Shown in pieces: positions 1 through 11,375 of a stretch of DNA of 64,000 nt. Source of the DNA: Oscarella lobularis (lineage: Eukaryota; Porifera; Homoscleromorpha; Homosclerophorida; Oscarellidae); the NCBI RefSeq assembly GCF_947507565.1, contig NC_089188.1, positions 2,232,001 through 2,296,000 of the forward strand. The letters are read 5' to 3'. The notes below the pieces were generated by a model, which worked only from the letters and a program-made list of their open reading frames with translations, ran no database searches and was not told the DNA's origin. Position 1 is the first letter of the stretch, and each line of letters starts with the position of its first letter. The position numbers and the translations under genes are program-made.

Positions 1-1715
1 AAGTTCTCAATCCGTATCTGGGCCTCCTAAAAATTGTAAGTTTGAATTTTAAATGTTGTCACGTGATCTGATTTTTTTTCAGCTCGGATGGCGTCCCGTC
101 GTTCAAAATGTCACCATCTTTCGACGCACTTTCAACCAAATCTATTTGCTCTTCATTTTCAGTCTTCTCATAGCAAGTTACGTTCTCAAGATTTTTGTCT
201 GCGATTCATCTATTGCGACTGGGCCAACGATTAGTACTCCGCATGTAAATAGGACTGGGCTGCCTACGAGAGTGCCTGCTCACTCAATAGTGCCAGCTGC
301 AACGGTGAGAAAGTGATCAATTGCATGTACTGCTTAATTAAGAGGGATGTACTGTATTGATTAGCGGACTTGGCACTGTCGTCATTTATTCACGACGTAC
401 CTTATTCCCGAGTCGATTCACGGTCTTGCCTACGTCTACTTGTTTTATCATTTTCGGATCAAGGAAACTGAGCAGCTCTCGTCCCTTGTGCAGACGGTAA
501 TGTTCTTTGTATGGTGGAAAACCCTTCTGCAATGGGCTCTTCTCCCCTAGGTTTTTCTTCAATCGTGCAATATTCAATCTACTCGAAAATCACAGCGGAA
601 ACTTATTACGATTCTCAGGCAATTCTAACTCAAATGTTTTCTTGTTTTTTTTGGTTGACGTCGTAGTTCGTTCTCTAGGATGTTTCTAGTTTTGGGATGC
701 GTCTGGGTTGGGATGACGGTTTTGTCAATTTGTCTTCAAGTTGCTAACCAATATGTGAACAAGAGCGAAAGAGGCAATGTGAACTATAACGATTGGCAGA
801 TCACTGTCGTCGTCTGCGGTCATTTCATTGTCAATCTCGTCTACATGGCCATTGCTTTGAACTACTGCACCCAATGCCAACTACTTATACATTACGTCCA
901 ATACATTCTCCTGTGCATACAGGAAAGAAGTCTAGAATTGAAAAGAGTCATGCAGGTGAGTGCGTTGATACAAGAGGGCTCTTCAAGTAAGAACTTCTCT
1001 ATTTTAGGATGTATTCAAATTGAAACGATTTGTGAGTCGTCTAAATGGGCAAATGGCTACGGCTACGTCCTTATGTCTATTTTCTCAAGCGAACTGGTTT
1101 CTTTTTGGTATAGTTGACTCGATTTTGATTCGTGCTTGTCCCTACGTCATATCTGCAGGCTTTGTCAACTTTTTGAAGAGATTTTACAACGACCGGACTT
1201 CTTCAAGCGCAATATCTTGGACTCACGCCGCTCTTTTTCCGCTTCTCTGGCTCTTTGCTTTGGCTCCCGTTCTCATTCAGGTAAAGATTTGATTTTTAGT
1301 AAGAAAACGTCATCTTTTTTTGGCAGGCTTCAAGACTGACAACTATTTGTTCAAAGCTTCGATTTTCTGGCTTAACTGTTCGTCTGTTTGGATATCAAAA
1401 TTGCTCTCCAATCGACTTGGATTCGTTTTCGAGTTTTCTTTTGACTGCCAAAATGGAGGTGAGTGTCTCTCTAGCCACAGTGGAACCTCTTTCCAAACAT
1501 GAATGCTCTAAAAATCAGTTGTGTCCCACTAGTAGAGAGATTCCACTGTACATACTAGTAGTGGTGCATATGTCATTGATTGTGTGTATTAGGCAAAATT
1601 GTTTGCTTTTCCCATTAGTCGCAAGGTAGTGATTGGTCTAATATCTGGTGCCGGTATCATCTTTTTATTGCTCGTGCAACTGGATCCGTCTGTGCAATTG
1701 TCGATACGTATCTAG
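1..1715 (+). CDS. Gustatory-receptor-like multi-pass membrane protein, copy 1 (5' end outside window)
   Basis: Multi-exon gene continuing from the left edge; a complete exon begins at 83 after a pyrimidine-rich acceptor. Hydrophobic segments lie around 140-210, 680-760, 800-930, 1040-1290 and 1625-1700. The last exon encodes a hydrophobic helix ending V-Q-L-D-P and stops at 1713-1715. The order of segments, a shared NYCTQCQL motif near 860-890 and the exon pattern match the downstream paralogue at 1826-3759. A final helix closing in Q-[LF] resembles the TM7 signature of the insect gustatory receptor and animal Grl superfamily; that assignment is inference from topology and this short motif. 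Ligand unknown. It could be another lineage-specific seven-helix family. Confidence 0.55.
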
Positions 1716-1825
1716 GTACAGTAGTCGCTATTTTCGAAATACGATACGCATTCTACGCAACGTGCGCACCATTAGACGCAGCTGTCTGCTCGTCCACTCA
1801 GCACAAAAGTGAAAGAACGTGAAGG

Positions 1826-3759
1826 ATGTCCGATCTAAGCGGCAGTTTGCCTTCTCTGATGTCATCGACCGACGAGTTATCGGTAATCGTTTCGAAAATG
1901 CGCTATACGTCAATCGAATTCCTCTTTTTCCCAGCTTTTATCGTCGCGGAGCCGCGGCAAAGAGAGCGCGATCAGTTCGGAATACGACTACGTAGACGTG
2001 CAGGTTTGCACACGCTTAATCGAACGAAAACGAGAACAAAGCCAAGGGAAATCGTGCTTGGATTAGATCCCTGACGTGGGCGGAGCCTTTAGACGCTCAG
2101 CTGCCACGAGCGCGGCATTGCGAAGCTGCGAGAAGACCGTCCATCGACCCTACTTAATCGTAATGTCACTGGTAAGTCTTTGAAACTCCCATGCACTTTC
2201 GAAGTAGACTGGGGGCCCTTTTCAGCTCGCTTGGCGACCGCTCGTCGTCAATAGCGTCTTATGGAAGAAGATTTTGAATCGAGCCTATTGTCTGCTCATT
2301 TTTGGGTTATTGGTGACGAGTTACGTCATCAGGATCTTACTCTGTCAGAGATCCTATCATCCGCACAATTTGGCTGATATGAAAATTCACCATAATCATC
2401 GCAAAAATATTTCAGCGGCTACCGTAGGGCCATCGGTATGGAAACCCATTAAAATTGACTTTTTAAAGTATGTCTTTGGTCTTTAGACAATTCCTTTTGA
2501 TCGACTCACAAAGCATTGTTCTCATGTTGTATCGTCTGTTGTTATCCCTGAGACAATTCATCTACTGGCTTACGTCTTTGTTTTTGTTCTTTATCGAATT
2601 AGAGAGAGCGAACAGCTATCGTCGCTAATGGAAACGGTATGACTCGAGAAGGGGAGGAAAGCGATTGGATTATATATAACGTGGAGCTTTTTAGGTTTTT
2701 ATACAGACTGTCAATCAACAGTCAAGTAGGATTTCTCACAGGCGACTCGTTTTAACGTTGAGGTCAGGAATTATTTTTGAAAAATTTTTATTTGATTTTT
2801 TTCTTATTCTAGATCGTTTCTTGTTGTTGGTTTTCTTTGGCTTGTCGTTTCTATTCTGGCTCGTACTTTCGATATTGTGGATGTTGTTCATTCGGGAAAT
2901 TCGCGAATTATTGCGGGACTGATTTTATTGGATTTGATTAGTCACCTGGTCATCAATCTCGTCTTTACTGCGATTGTTCTGAACTATTGCACACAGTGCC
3001 AACTTCTCATTTTCTTCGTTCGCTGCATTCTTCTCAGCATTGAAGAACGAACACTCGAATTGGACGACATCATGAAGGCAAGACAAATCATAATAAATGA
3101 ATAAATAAATGAGAAAAAATTACGCGAGCAGAAAGCTCATTCTGTGAAGAAATTTATGAGTGGACTTAACGGTCAAATAGGCACAGCAACGAGCTTGTGC
3201 CTGTTCGGTTTTGCAGATCTGCTGGGACTAGGTACAGTACTCCAATCTCCCTTTCTCATTATTTATGTACTCTACTAAGGAATATTTGAATTTCTTGTTA
3301 TGATGTTAAAAGAGCATCGCACTTCTCTCTCAGTCGCTCACAACGTTTTATTTATCTTGATGTGGCTGTTTTTGGTGGCTGTAATATTAGCCCAGGTTTG
3401 TATTGACTTGTATTGAGGCGAATTCTTGCGAGGGTTCGTCTGTTTATAGGCGTGCAGGCTGAGTGGAATGTGCGAGAAATTGAGGCAAGCTGGCTTAGCG
3501 GTTCGCGTCTTTGGATATCGAGCTTGCTCCTCCATTGATCTGCATTCTTTTATGGCATTTCTCGCTTCTCTGAAAATGGACGTGAGTTGTTCCGACTTCG
3601 TAGTGAAGTGCGAATTGATTTTGATTTTTTTTTTAGGCCAAGTTATTTGCCGTGCCGATGAAAAAGGGAGCCGTGCTTGGGATCACGACTATTGCGCTTT
3701 TAATCGTGCTTCTTCTCATCCAACTCGATCCGAAAGTCGGTAAGTACGTTAATTTTTAG
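1826..3759 (+). CDS. Gustatory-receptor-like multi-pass membrane protein, copy 2
   Basis: Paralogue of the preceding gene on the same strand. The start at 1826 opens a polar, serine-rich N-terminus, likely cytosolic, spread over two or three exons (the exact splice near 2048 is uncertain). Then come exons at 2226-2435, 2487-2636, 2695-2762, 2813-3077, 3132-3231, 3280-3395, 3450-3581 and 3637 onward. The exon at 2813-3077 carries the NYCTQCQL motif shared with copy 1. The last helix reads T-I-A-L-I-V-L-L-L-I-Q-L, close to the TYhhhhhQF pattern of gustatory-receptor-like proteins. The donor at 3078 appears to be GC rather than GT (AAG|GCAAGA). If the last exon is unspliced it stops at 3757-3759; a further 3' exon near 3820 is possible. 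Confidence 0.55.
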
Positions 3760-4037
3760 AAAGCGAGACATCTGTTCGAACTCGGGTTCTATTCTAATGA
3801 AATTCTAATGAGTTGATAGCACTCGAGGATGGAGAAAGCCTTCGGGGTTCGGGGGGAAAAATGGTACAAGTAAGACTCCCTTATTATTCGCTCAAACACA
3901 CACGCGCTTCCGAAAATTATCTTAACAATAATACACCATCGGAATACAAAGTCGCACTACACAAAAAATACGGATTAGAAGTAAAGCGTATACAAGAAAC
4001 AGATCATACTCATACCCCGCTACTACTACACCTAATT
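3760..4037. other. Convergent intergenic gap
   Basis: Gap between the 3' end of the second receptor gene (+) and the stop codon of the PP6 regulatory subunit (-). A possible alternative 3' exon of the receptor gene lies at about 3820-3870. No RNA gene or repeat is recognised. Confidence 0.5.
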
Positions 4038-7000
4038 CTACCCTGTATTAGCATCGTCATCATCGTTAGTAGCTTCAGTGTACAATTCCATTGCTTTTCT
4101 AGCTTCAAGCCTAGCCTTTTCGACGTCATCTGGACTACGTTCGGCTTCCGCCAACTCGTCGCCGCCGCCGCCGCCGCTACCGCCGCCGCCGCCGGGGGGA
4201 GAACCCTTCAGTATACCACTACTAGACAAAAATACGAAGTTATCTTCCAATTCTTCTTCGTCGTCTTCCTCATCAGCGCCGACGCTGTTCTCCACGGCGG
4301 CCGGCGCCGGCGACGAGTCAGTCTCTCCCCCGCCGCCTCCGCCACCGTCGCCGTCGCCTTTTTCTTCTACATCTACTTCTATTTCAACGTGACTCATTTC
4401 CTCAATATGAACCCTAGGAAGATCGTCGCCGTCGCCGTCGCCGTCGCCGTCGTCGAAGCCGTTCTCCGCTCCCGCCGACGACAATCCCTGTTCGCTCTCG
4501 GGTAGCGGCGACTCTTCCTCTTCCTCGACTCGAATTGAAAACGCTTTCACTTCGACCGATTTGTCGTCGACGGCAACGGCGTGACCGACGGTGGCGCTGA
4601 AGCTGTAATCGCCGCTTCTCTCCTCCGAATCGTCGGAATCGTCTTCCGAGTCGACTTGAGCGACGGGCCCGTCGCTGCTCTCCTTATTCATCATTTCGAA
4701 CGCCAATTCCGTCGTGTATTTTTGACCGCGCGCGTTTTCTTCTTTCGGCTGATCGGCTTCGCTCAATTTCGAAAAATCCGCCCAGCCGCCGCCGCCGTCG
4801 CTGCCGACGAAATCCTCGTTTTTCATATCGGTCGGCTCCTGAGCCCACTCCGGAACCTCGATCTCCATGTTGACCTGTTTCAAGTCGCTGCCCGCCGTCC
4901 ACTCGAAATGAACGCCGCCTTCCTCGTCGTCGTCATCCTCATCGTCGTCATCGTCAGAAAAGCGTCGCGAGTTGGATTGCGCCGCCGCTGTCGTTTCATC
5001 ATCATTACGCCCGTCAAACGTCAGTTCTCTTTCTTCCCATTCTCCGTCTCCGTCTCCGTCTCCGCCGCCGCCTTCCTCATCCTCGTCCTCCTCATCGTCA
5101 CTTTCGTCATACGGTTTGATTTTCTGCTGACAGCACGCTTCGAACAGCGCCCCCGCGCCCGGATTCTCGTCAGCCGGCACGGAAAAATCGAAAAAAAGAA
5201 TACGATCGAACTTTGCCGCCGCCGTATTGTCAGCGCTGGGGAATTCCTCCTCGTCGAAACCGAACGTCTCAACGAAATCATTGCTCATCTGCTGCGTTTG
5301 ATAATGAACGTATTCCTGTTGCTGTTCCGACTCGTACATGGGCGGAAATCCGTGCGGCGTCGCGGAGAAATCGTCGCCGCTGTCGCCCGATTCGTCGAAC
5401 GACGCCAGCATCGGTCGTTTACCGCCTAAATTCACCTCGTTTTTCCGTCGCAAATCGGAGAGCGTTCCCGCGGTGAAATCGTCCCACTGGCGACGTTCCT
5501 CTTCGGGGAGTCGATCGATGATCGCCGCGACGGACGGATCGGAATCGGCGAGCTGAGCGACGTGCTCCGCTATTCGCGTCAGATGACCCATGTAGCCGAG
5601 ACGATGCCGACGCGATTTGAGCGCGACGTCGTTCGCCTGCGAACCGCGAACGATTCGCTGGAGAAGTTGAGCGTCGGTGAGAAGCGAAGCGAAGAGAGGA
5701 CTCGCGCCGCCGCCGCCGCCGCCGCCGCCGGTGCCGTCGCCGTCGCCCGCCACCGCCGTCGCCATCCCGGACATAATAACGGAGATGACGGCCTGTTCGA
5801 CTTGCATGTGAAGAAAGTTGTTGAGCTCGAAATCGAAGAAGAGATCGAGGAGAATTTGCATGGTGTTCAAGGCGATGAATTGATTTTGAACGTCGTCGAC
5901 GCCCGTGTGAAATAGCGCGACGATGAGCCGAACGAGTTGGAGACGCGCGTTGCCGAGCGGCACGATTCTATCCCCGCCGCTCGACTCGATCTCCTCCACG
6001 TGCGTCGGCGCGCGCGTTAGCATTTCCTGAACGCGCGGCAATTCGGCGCTGATCGCCTTAACGATTTTAACGACGCCCGGCGAGAGAGGAGCGAAGCGTT
6101 CGACTTCGGGAGGCGGATTCGATTGGGGCCCGGATGCCGCCGTTTGCCGCAAACTGGACATAGGCGGAAGTTGCGCCGCCGTCTCCTCGGGAACGATCTG
6201 TCGTTCCATGAGAACTAACAAGACGTTGATTCCGTTGATAAGCGGCTGATCTTTCTCCTCCGTCGACTTCAATACGTTGTCCAGGAGATGGCTCATCGTA
6301 TCCGCGTCCTCTAGAGTTTGTAAGAGGACGTCCGGGATAGCTGGCGTTGTTGGAGTCCCAGCGTCCGACCCGGCGACGTTGCGTAGATACGGACTATCAC
6401 GTGACATTCGCGTCATATCGCAGAGCGCTTGGGAAGCGTTGCCTTGACGCGCTTCCTCCACGTCGACGCGGATTAAATCGATGAGATTGGGAACGAGACG
6501 CGAGTCGTTGAGCCAGGCGGTGACTTCGGCGCGCAGAACGGCGTTCTCGCAGCAGGACGTGAGCACGACGACGAGATCCATGATCGCCGACGTGTCGATG
6601 TGCGCGAGAAGAACGTTGACGGCGTTCTCGCGCGTTTGCATGAAGCGGAGCATTTCGGCGGGCTTTTGCTTGAGAAGAACGGCGACGACTTTGCTGAAAT
6701 AGCTCGCGAGAAGGGAATCGAGACGTTCGTCCGTCTCGATGAACGACCACAGTTTGGCGAGGAGATAATCGTCCGATATCAATTTATTGATTATCGGTTC
6801 GATTTCCGATGTGAGGATGTTGCACGCCATGTTCGAACGCTTGTATTTCGTTTTTAGATCTGCGGTGGGGTCCACGTTGGTTACCAAGGTGATTAATTCC
6901 TCCATGATCCGGGGTTCGACGAGGAAGTCAATTAACTTGACGTTGTTTCCCTTACATTCCTACGACCGGAAACCGCCTGGAGGGGAAATTGGAAATTTTA

Positions 7001-7119
7001 CTAGCGCGCGTTACCTGCAAGACGTCGTCTTCGTCGAGCAATTGAGAGAGCGTGCAATCGTCTTTCGACAATAGAACGTCGATTGCCGACGGCGTCTGCT
7101 GATTGAAGTTCCAGAACAT
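4038..7119 (-). CDS. PPP6R: Protein phosphatase 6 regulatory subunit (SAPS domain)
   Basis: Two exons: 7119-7015 (35 codons, starting M-F-W-N-F and ending D-E-D-D-V-L-Q) and 6959-4038, giving about 1008 residues. The first exon matches the conserved start of animal PP6R/SAPS proteins, and residues after the intron (E-C-K-G-N-N-V-K-L-I-D-F-L) continue the family pattern. The helical SAPS repeats cover roughly residues 1-500. The C-terminal half is very acidic and low-complexity, with runs of D, E and G encoded by GC-rich triplet repeats (4150-4450, 4910-5100). SAPS subunits bind and target the PP6 catalytic subunit. The coding sequence is divergent to EBPL. Which vertebrate paralogue (R1-R3) is closest cannot be told; a single pre-duplication gene is expected. 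Confidence 0.93.
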
Positions 7120-7518
7120 GGTGTTCCTGGAGAAAAACGAGAGATAATTCGCGCGCGTTAGTCGAGGAACTTTGGCCGACGTTTCGCGATTTCCTATCGG
7201 ATCATCGTCGCGCGCGTGTTTCCCGCCTTCCGACGGGGGTTGCGTAACGTCGATTTTCGGTTCGATATCGCGCGACGCGCGTCACCTACTCGCGTTGGCC
7301 CACGCGGACGCGATTCGGTTCGAGTTCGGAGCGTGCGCTAGCGTTCGAAGGGCGTTCGGCTTGTCGAGTCGCACCGATTCGGATCGTCGAGTCCGGTTCG
7401 AAGGAAAAATCGACGCCTTTTCTATTCAATATGGCTGAAGGCCAGGAACGGTTGAGTGCGCATGTATGTGCTTGATATCAACGGTGAAAAACAACTTTTT
7501 GATCTCCCGCGTCGGGCC
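7120..7518. promoter_or_regulatory. Divergent promoter region, PP6R / EBPL
   Basis: About 400 bases between two divergent start codons, rich in CpG and GCGC steps (7150-7350). It probably serves both genes. ATGs at 7431 and 7462 precede the EBPL start chosen here; the one at 7431 opens only a 14-codon frame, so it may act as an upstream ORF. Confidence 0.4.
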
Positions 7519-8349
<831 letters not shown>

Positions 8350-8486
8350 AAAAAATCCGAACGATTAAGATGACAAGCGTTTTTCGTAGCTTCTGCTTTT
8401 CACCCTTGTTCGTACCAGTACTGTACTACCTTTTTCTTACGCAGCACGTGTCAGGACCACGTGACGACGCGCAGTCATCCGGCTTC

Positions 8487-10961
8487 ATGATGGACCGTTC
8501 TCCCACTTCGGACGACGAAATGGACCCCGCAGTAAGGCGTCCGGATGCCGCGCACATCCCCTAATTCTCTACTCGACTAGATGGGAGATTTTGACGCGCA
8601 ATACGCAATCGAGGACGAAGAAAACGAAGACGATGAAGAGGAAAGCGTCGTGGAATCGGCCGAACGAGTGCGCAGCCGATGTCTCAACGCGTTCTCGGAG
8701 AAGGACGCCATAATGGAACCGTCCGTGTTCGCCGTGCTTCGACAGTAAGCGCGTAAAAGAAGGAGGGGCCCCCCCTTTTACTCCCTTTTCCTTCTAGCTA
8801 CTTCCAAAGCGACGGCAAGCCCGAAGAAGTCGTCCAACGGCTCTCCGAGAGCTACGTCGGCTTCGCGCAGGCGACGAACGTTCTCGTGAGCTGGCTCGGC
8901 GCATCGGGCGTCGGTTCCGACGAAATCGACGTCATCGTGTACGGGCACTTGAAGGAGCTCGTGCGAAAGCACTTCGATCCGCGCAAAGCCGATTCGATTT
9001 TCATCGATTCGGGAGCGGTGAGAAAAGAAGAGAATATTTTGAAATTTTTTTGACGTCATCTTTTGCCTGCGTAGACGCCCACGTGGCTGGAAAAAATGAT
9101 AGCGCATCAGACGTGGCGTGAATTATTTTACGAGCTCGCCGAACAGTATCCCGAATGTGTCCTATTAAATTTTGCCATCAAGGTATGATAAGAGAAATCG
9201 AGTATTTATATTATTATAAAGGGGGCGGGGTCTACTGTGTTGTAGCTGATATCTGATGCGGGATATCAGTCCGAAATAACGAGCGGTGCAACGGCTTCGC
9301 ATCAAATCGACGTCTTTACGCGACTTCTTAAAACGTCTATAGCGAAGTTTCTCGAAGGCGGCGAGAGCGTCATAGAAAGCCACATTGCCGAATTTTCAGT
9401 AATAATGATGAAATAATTAATTAATGAATTTCTCATGCGTAATTTTCTCTCTAGAAAGTCGTTTTCTATTCCCAGCACACGCTGCTCTATACCGAAGCCG
9501 TTCTGCACGCGTTTGCGTCGGAGCCGACGCCGCACAAGCTTCCCACGTTGCGACGGCTCATTCAAGAGCTCCAGCTCCAAGACAAGTGAGAGCGTGACGT
9601 CACGCTACCTCTCCTTTGTGACGTCACGCTACCTCTCCTTTGTGACGTCATTTCTCTAGATCAACGGGTGCAATGAAGATAGGCATGTTCATGGACGAGT
9701 CTTATCGATTTCCGCGCGTTCTCGCGATTCTTTTGTCCATCTTGAGTCGCAATTCGTTGACTCCTGGCGATATTGTAGTCGTGAGTTCGCCATGGCGACG
9801 ATTTGACCCGGATAAATATTTTCTTTTTTCTTTAGTTGCATGAAATCTTCTCGAAACCCGACCCGCCTCCAGTTGAAATTATTCGAATACCACGCCTCTT
9901 TGGTAAGAGCCGAGTCTCCGACCGCTTTTACAATTATCCAGGGTTTTTTTTGTGAAGACTTGCTTGTGAACGGCCTATTCAAGCCGAACACAAGCGTTAG
10001 ACCGCAATTCATTTCTAAGTATGCGTACTTGCTTGCCTATATGTCAAGTGTGCAAGAAACTTGGGAGGAAGTGAGTGGGACTGGAGCACCCCCGTAAACG
10101 TAATATTTCTAAATAATTTAGGGTGGGCGGGTCTCCATTGATAGCGAAGAGATGCAGCCAACTTTGGCTGCAATTAGTAGAGCTCAGATTCTCTGCCAAC
10201 AATCCAGTCACTCGCCGAGTGATTTATTATCAGAATTAGCTGAATTTTATGAATTATTAACGTACGCGTGTGCAGCGGGAAAAGAAGTCTTAGATTTTAT
10301 GATAATGAATATGCAGATATCCGTCGGTGTCGATGGGCGTATTGCGTTGGGTTCAAGGCATCGTTGCTGATCCGAATTGTTTTAATTTGACGACGGAGAC
10401 GACGCCAGTTCAACTGGTCATTCTTGACGAGGTAAAATATATAGCAATGTCATGTGATCTTATATCTATTTATTATAGATTTGCAGTCTGCATCCTCTTC
10501 AGCGTAATCGCGTCCTCTCCCTTTTGATATCTGTCTTTGAAGTCAATTATCCTGACCTAGAAGTCTTGTTACAGGTATAATGAAGTAGGATTTTTTTCTC
10601 TAACGCGCGCACTCTTTTCTAGCTGCGGCTCAAAAAAATAATAATGGATCGAATTGTGCACGTTTTTTCGTGTGGCCACATCCGGCCTGTGCTGTCGTTC
10701 ATTCAACAGTGCCTCACGTCCAAGTCAACTGACTTGTCCCTCATTCGTCACTTTGTTGTTGAGGTTGGTTCAATTTGTAACTAGATGCTTTTATTACTAT
10801 CGTCTGCATTCAAGGTGCTGCAGATTTTGAAGGCACCGTATTCGGCTGAATTGATGAACCTTTTCATGCCTATCGTTTCAGATGAAGATGTGACCAAACC
10901 CTTAGAGAAAATGCCTGAAATTGCTAACTTACTAGTTCAACTAAAACAGGCTTTTACGTGA
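8487..10961 (+). CDS. NELFCD: Negative elongation factor complex member C/D
   Basis: Fourteen exons join without a frame break: 8487-8531, 8581-8744, 8798-9017, 9075-9182, 9246-9398, 9455-9585, 9660-9780, 9836-9902, 9958-10070, 10122-10261, 10317-10431, 10479-10574, 10623-10763, 10815-10961. They give 586 residues, close to human NELF-C/D. Conserved strings include [30 protein letters not shown] and [14 protein letters not shown] bridges NELF-A and NELF-B and holds RNA polymerase II in promoter-proximal pausing. The N-terminus is acidic, as in the family. An in-frame ATG at 8370 would add a hydrophobic stretch unlike the family, so 8487 is preferred. It lies 137 bases behind EBPL on the same strand. 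Confidence 0.96.
9594..9651 (+). repeat. 24-bp tandem repeat with CRE palindromes inside a NELFCD intron
   Basis: Two identical 24-base units (9594-9617, 9618-9641) and the start of a third, filling most of the 74-base intron. Each unit starts with the palindrome TGACGTCA, the CREB/ATF consensus site. Confidence 0.85.
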
Positions 10962-11040
10962 TTATTTTACATAGCTAATAAATTATTGATTCATCGCAAA
11001 ATACGTAGTATTATACATCCGGGATATTAGCTTAAAAAGT

Positions 11041-11113
11041 GCCCGTATATTATAGGGTAACCGGCTTTTTGGCCAAAAACGACGAAAAGCCGTTTACCCT
11101 ACAATATACGGGC
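11041..11113. repeat. Foldback repeat 1
   Basis: Arms 11041-11069 and 11085-11113 are reverse complements at 27 of 29 positions, with a 15-base loop. The structure lies between the convergent ends of NELFCD and the JIP gene. It shares the 18-base core AAAAGCCGTTTACCCTAC with foldback 2. Confidence 0.9.
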
Positions 11114-11180
11114 ATTTCCGTCTAGTTAATAACATAATATTAAGAGCAAAACGCTGGCAGCGAAAAAAACGTTTGCGCTG

Positions 11181-11255
11181 AGGCCCGTATGTCCGGGTAG
11201 GGTAAACGGTTTTCTCTTGTTTTTTCTTCAAAAGCCGTTTACCCTACCCGGGCCT
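11181..11255. repeat. Foldback repeat 2
   Basis: Arms at about 11192-11213 and 11230-11255 pair with one or two mismatches around a 16-base loop. The right arm shares the 18-base core of foldback 1, so the two look like diverged copies of one element. Either could also serve as a 3' end hairpin. Confidence 0.85.
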
Positions 11256-11375
11256 AGGGGTGCAGATCTTCTAAAAAAAGTAGCCTTTATTAGATTACAT
11301 CAGAGATTACATATACGCGTAACCAAGCGCGTGAAGCCCCAGCAAAAATATAAAAAAAATTGAATGTGCGTTCCT

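Noticed and set aside
4581-5429. Plus-strand 282-codon ORF opposite the PP6 regulatory subunit
   Set aside because: It is a shadow of GC-rich triplet repeats in the SAPS gene; the minus strand gives a clean family match.
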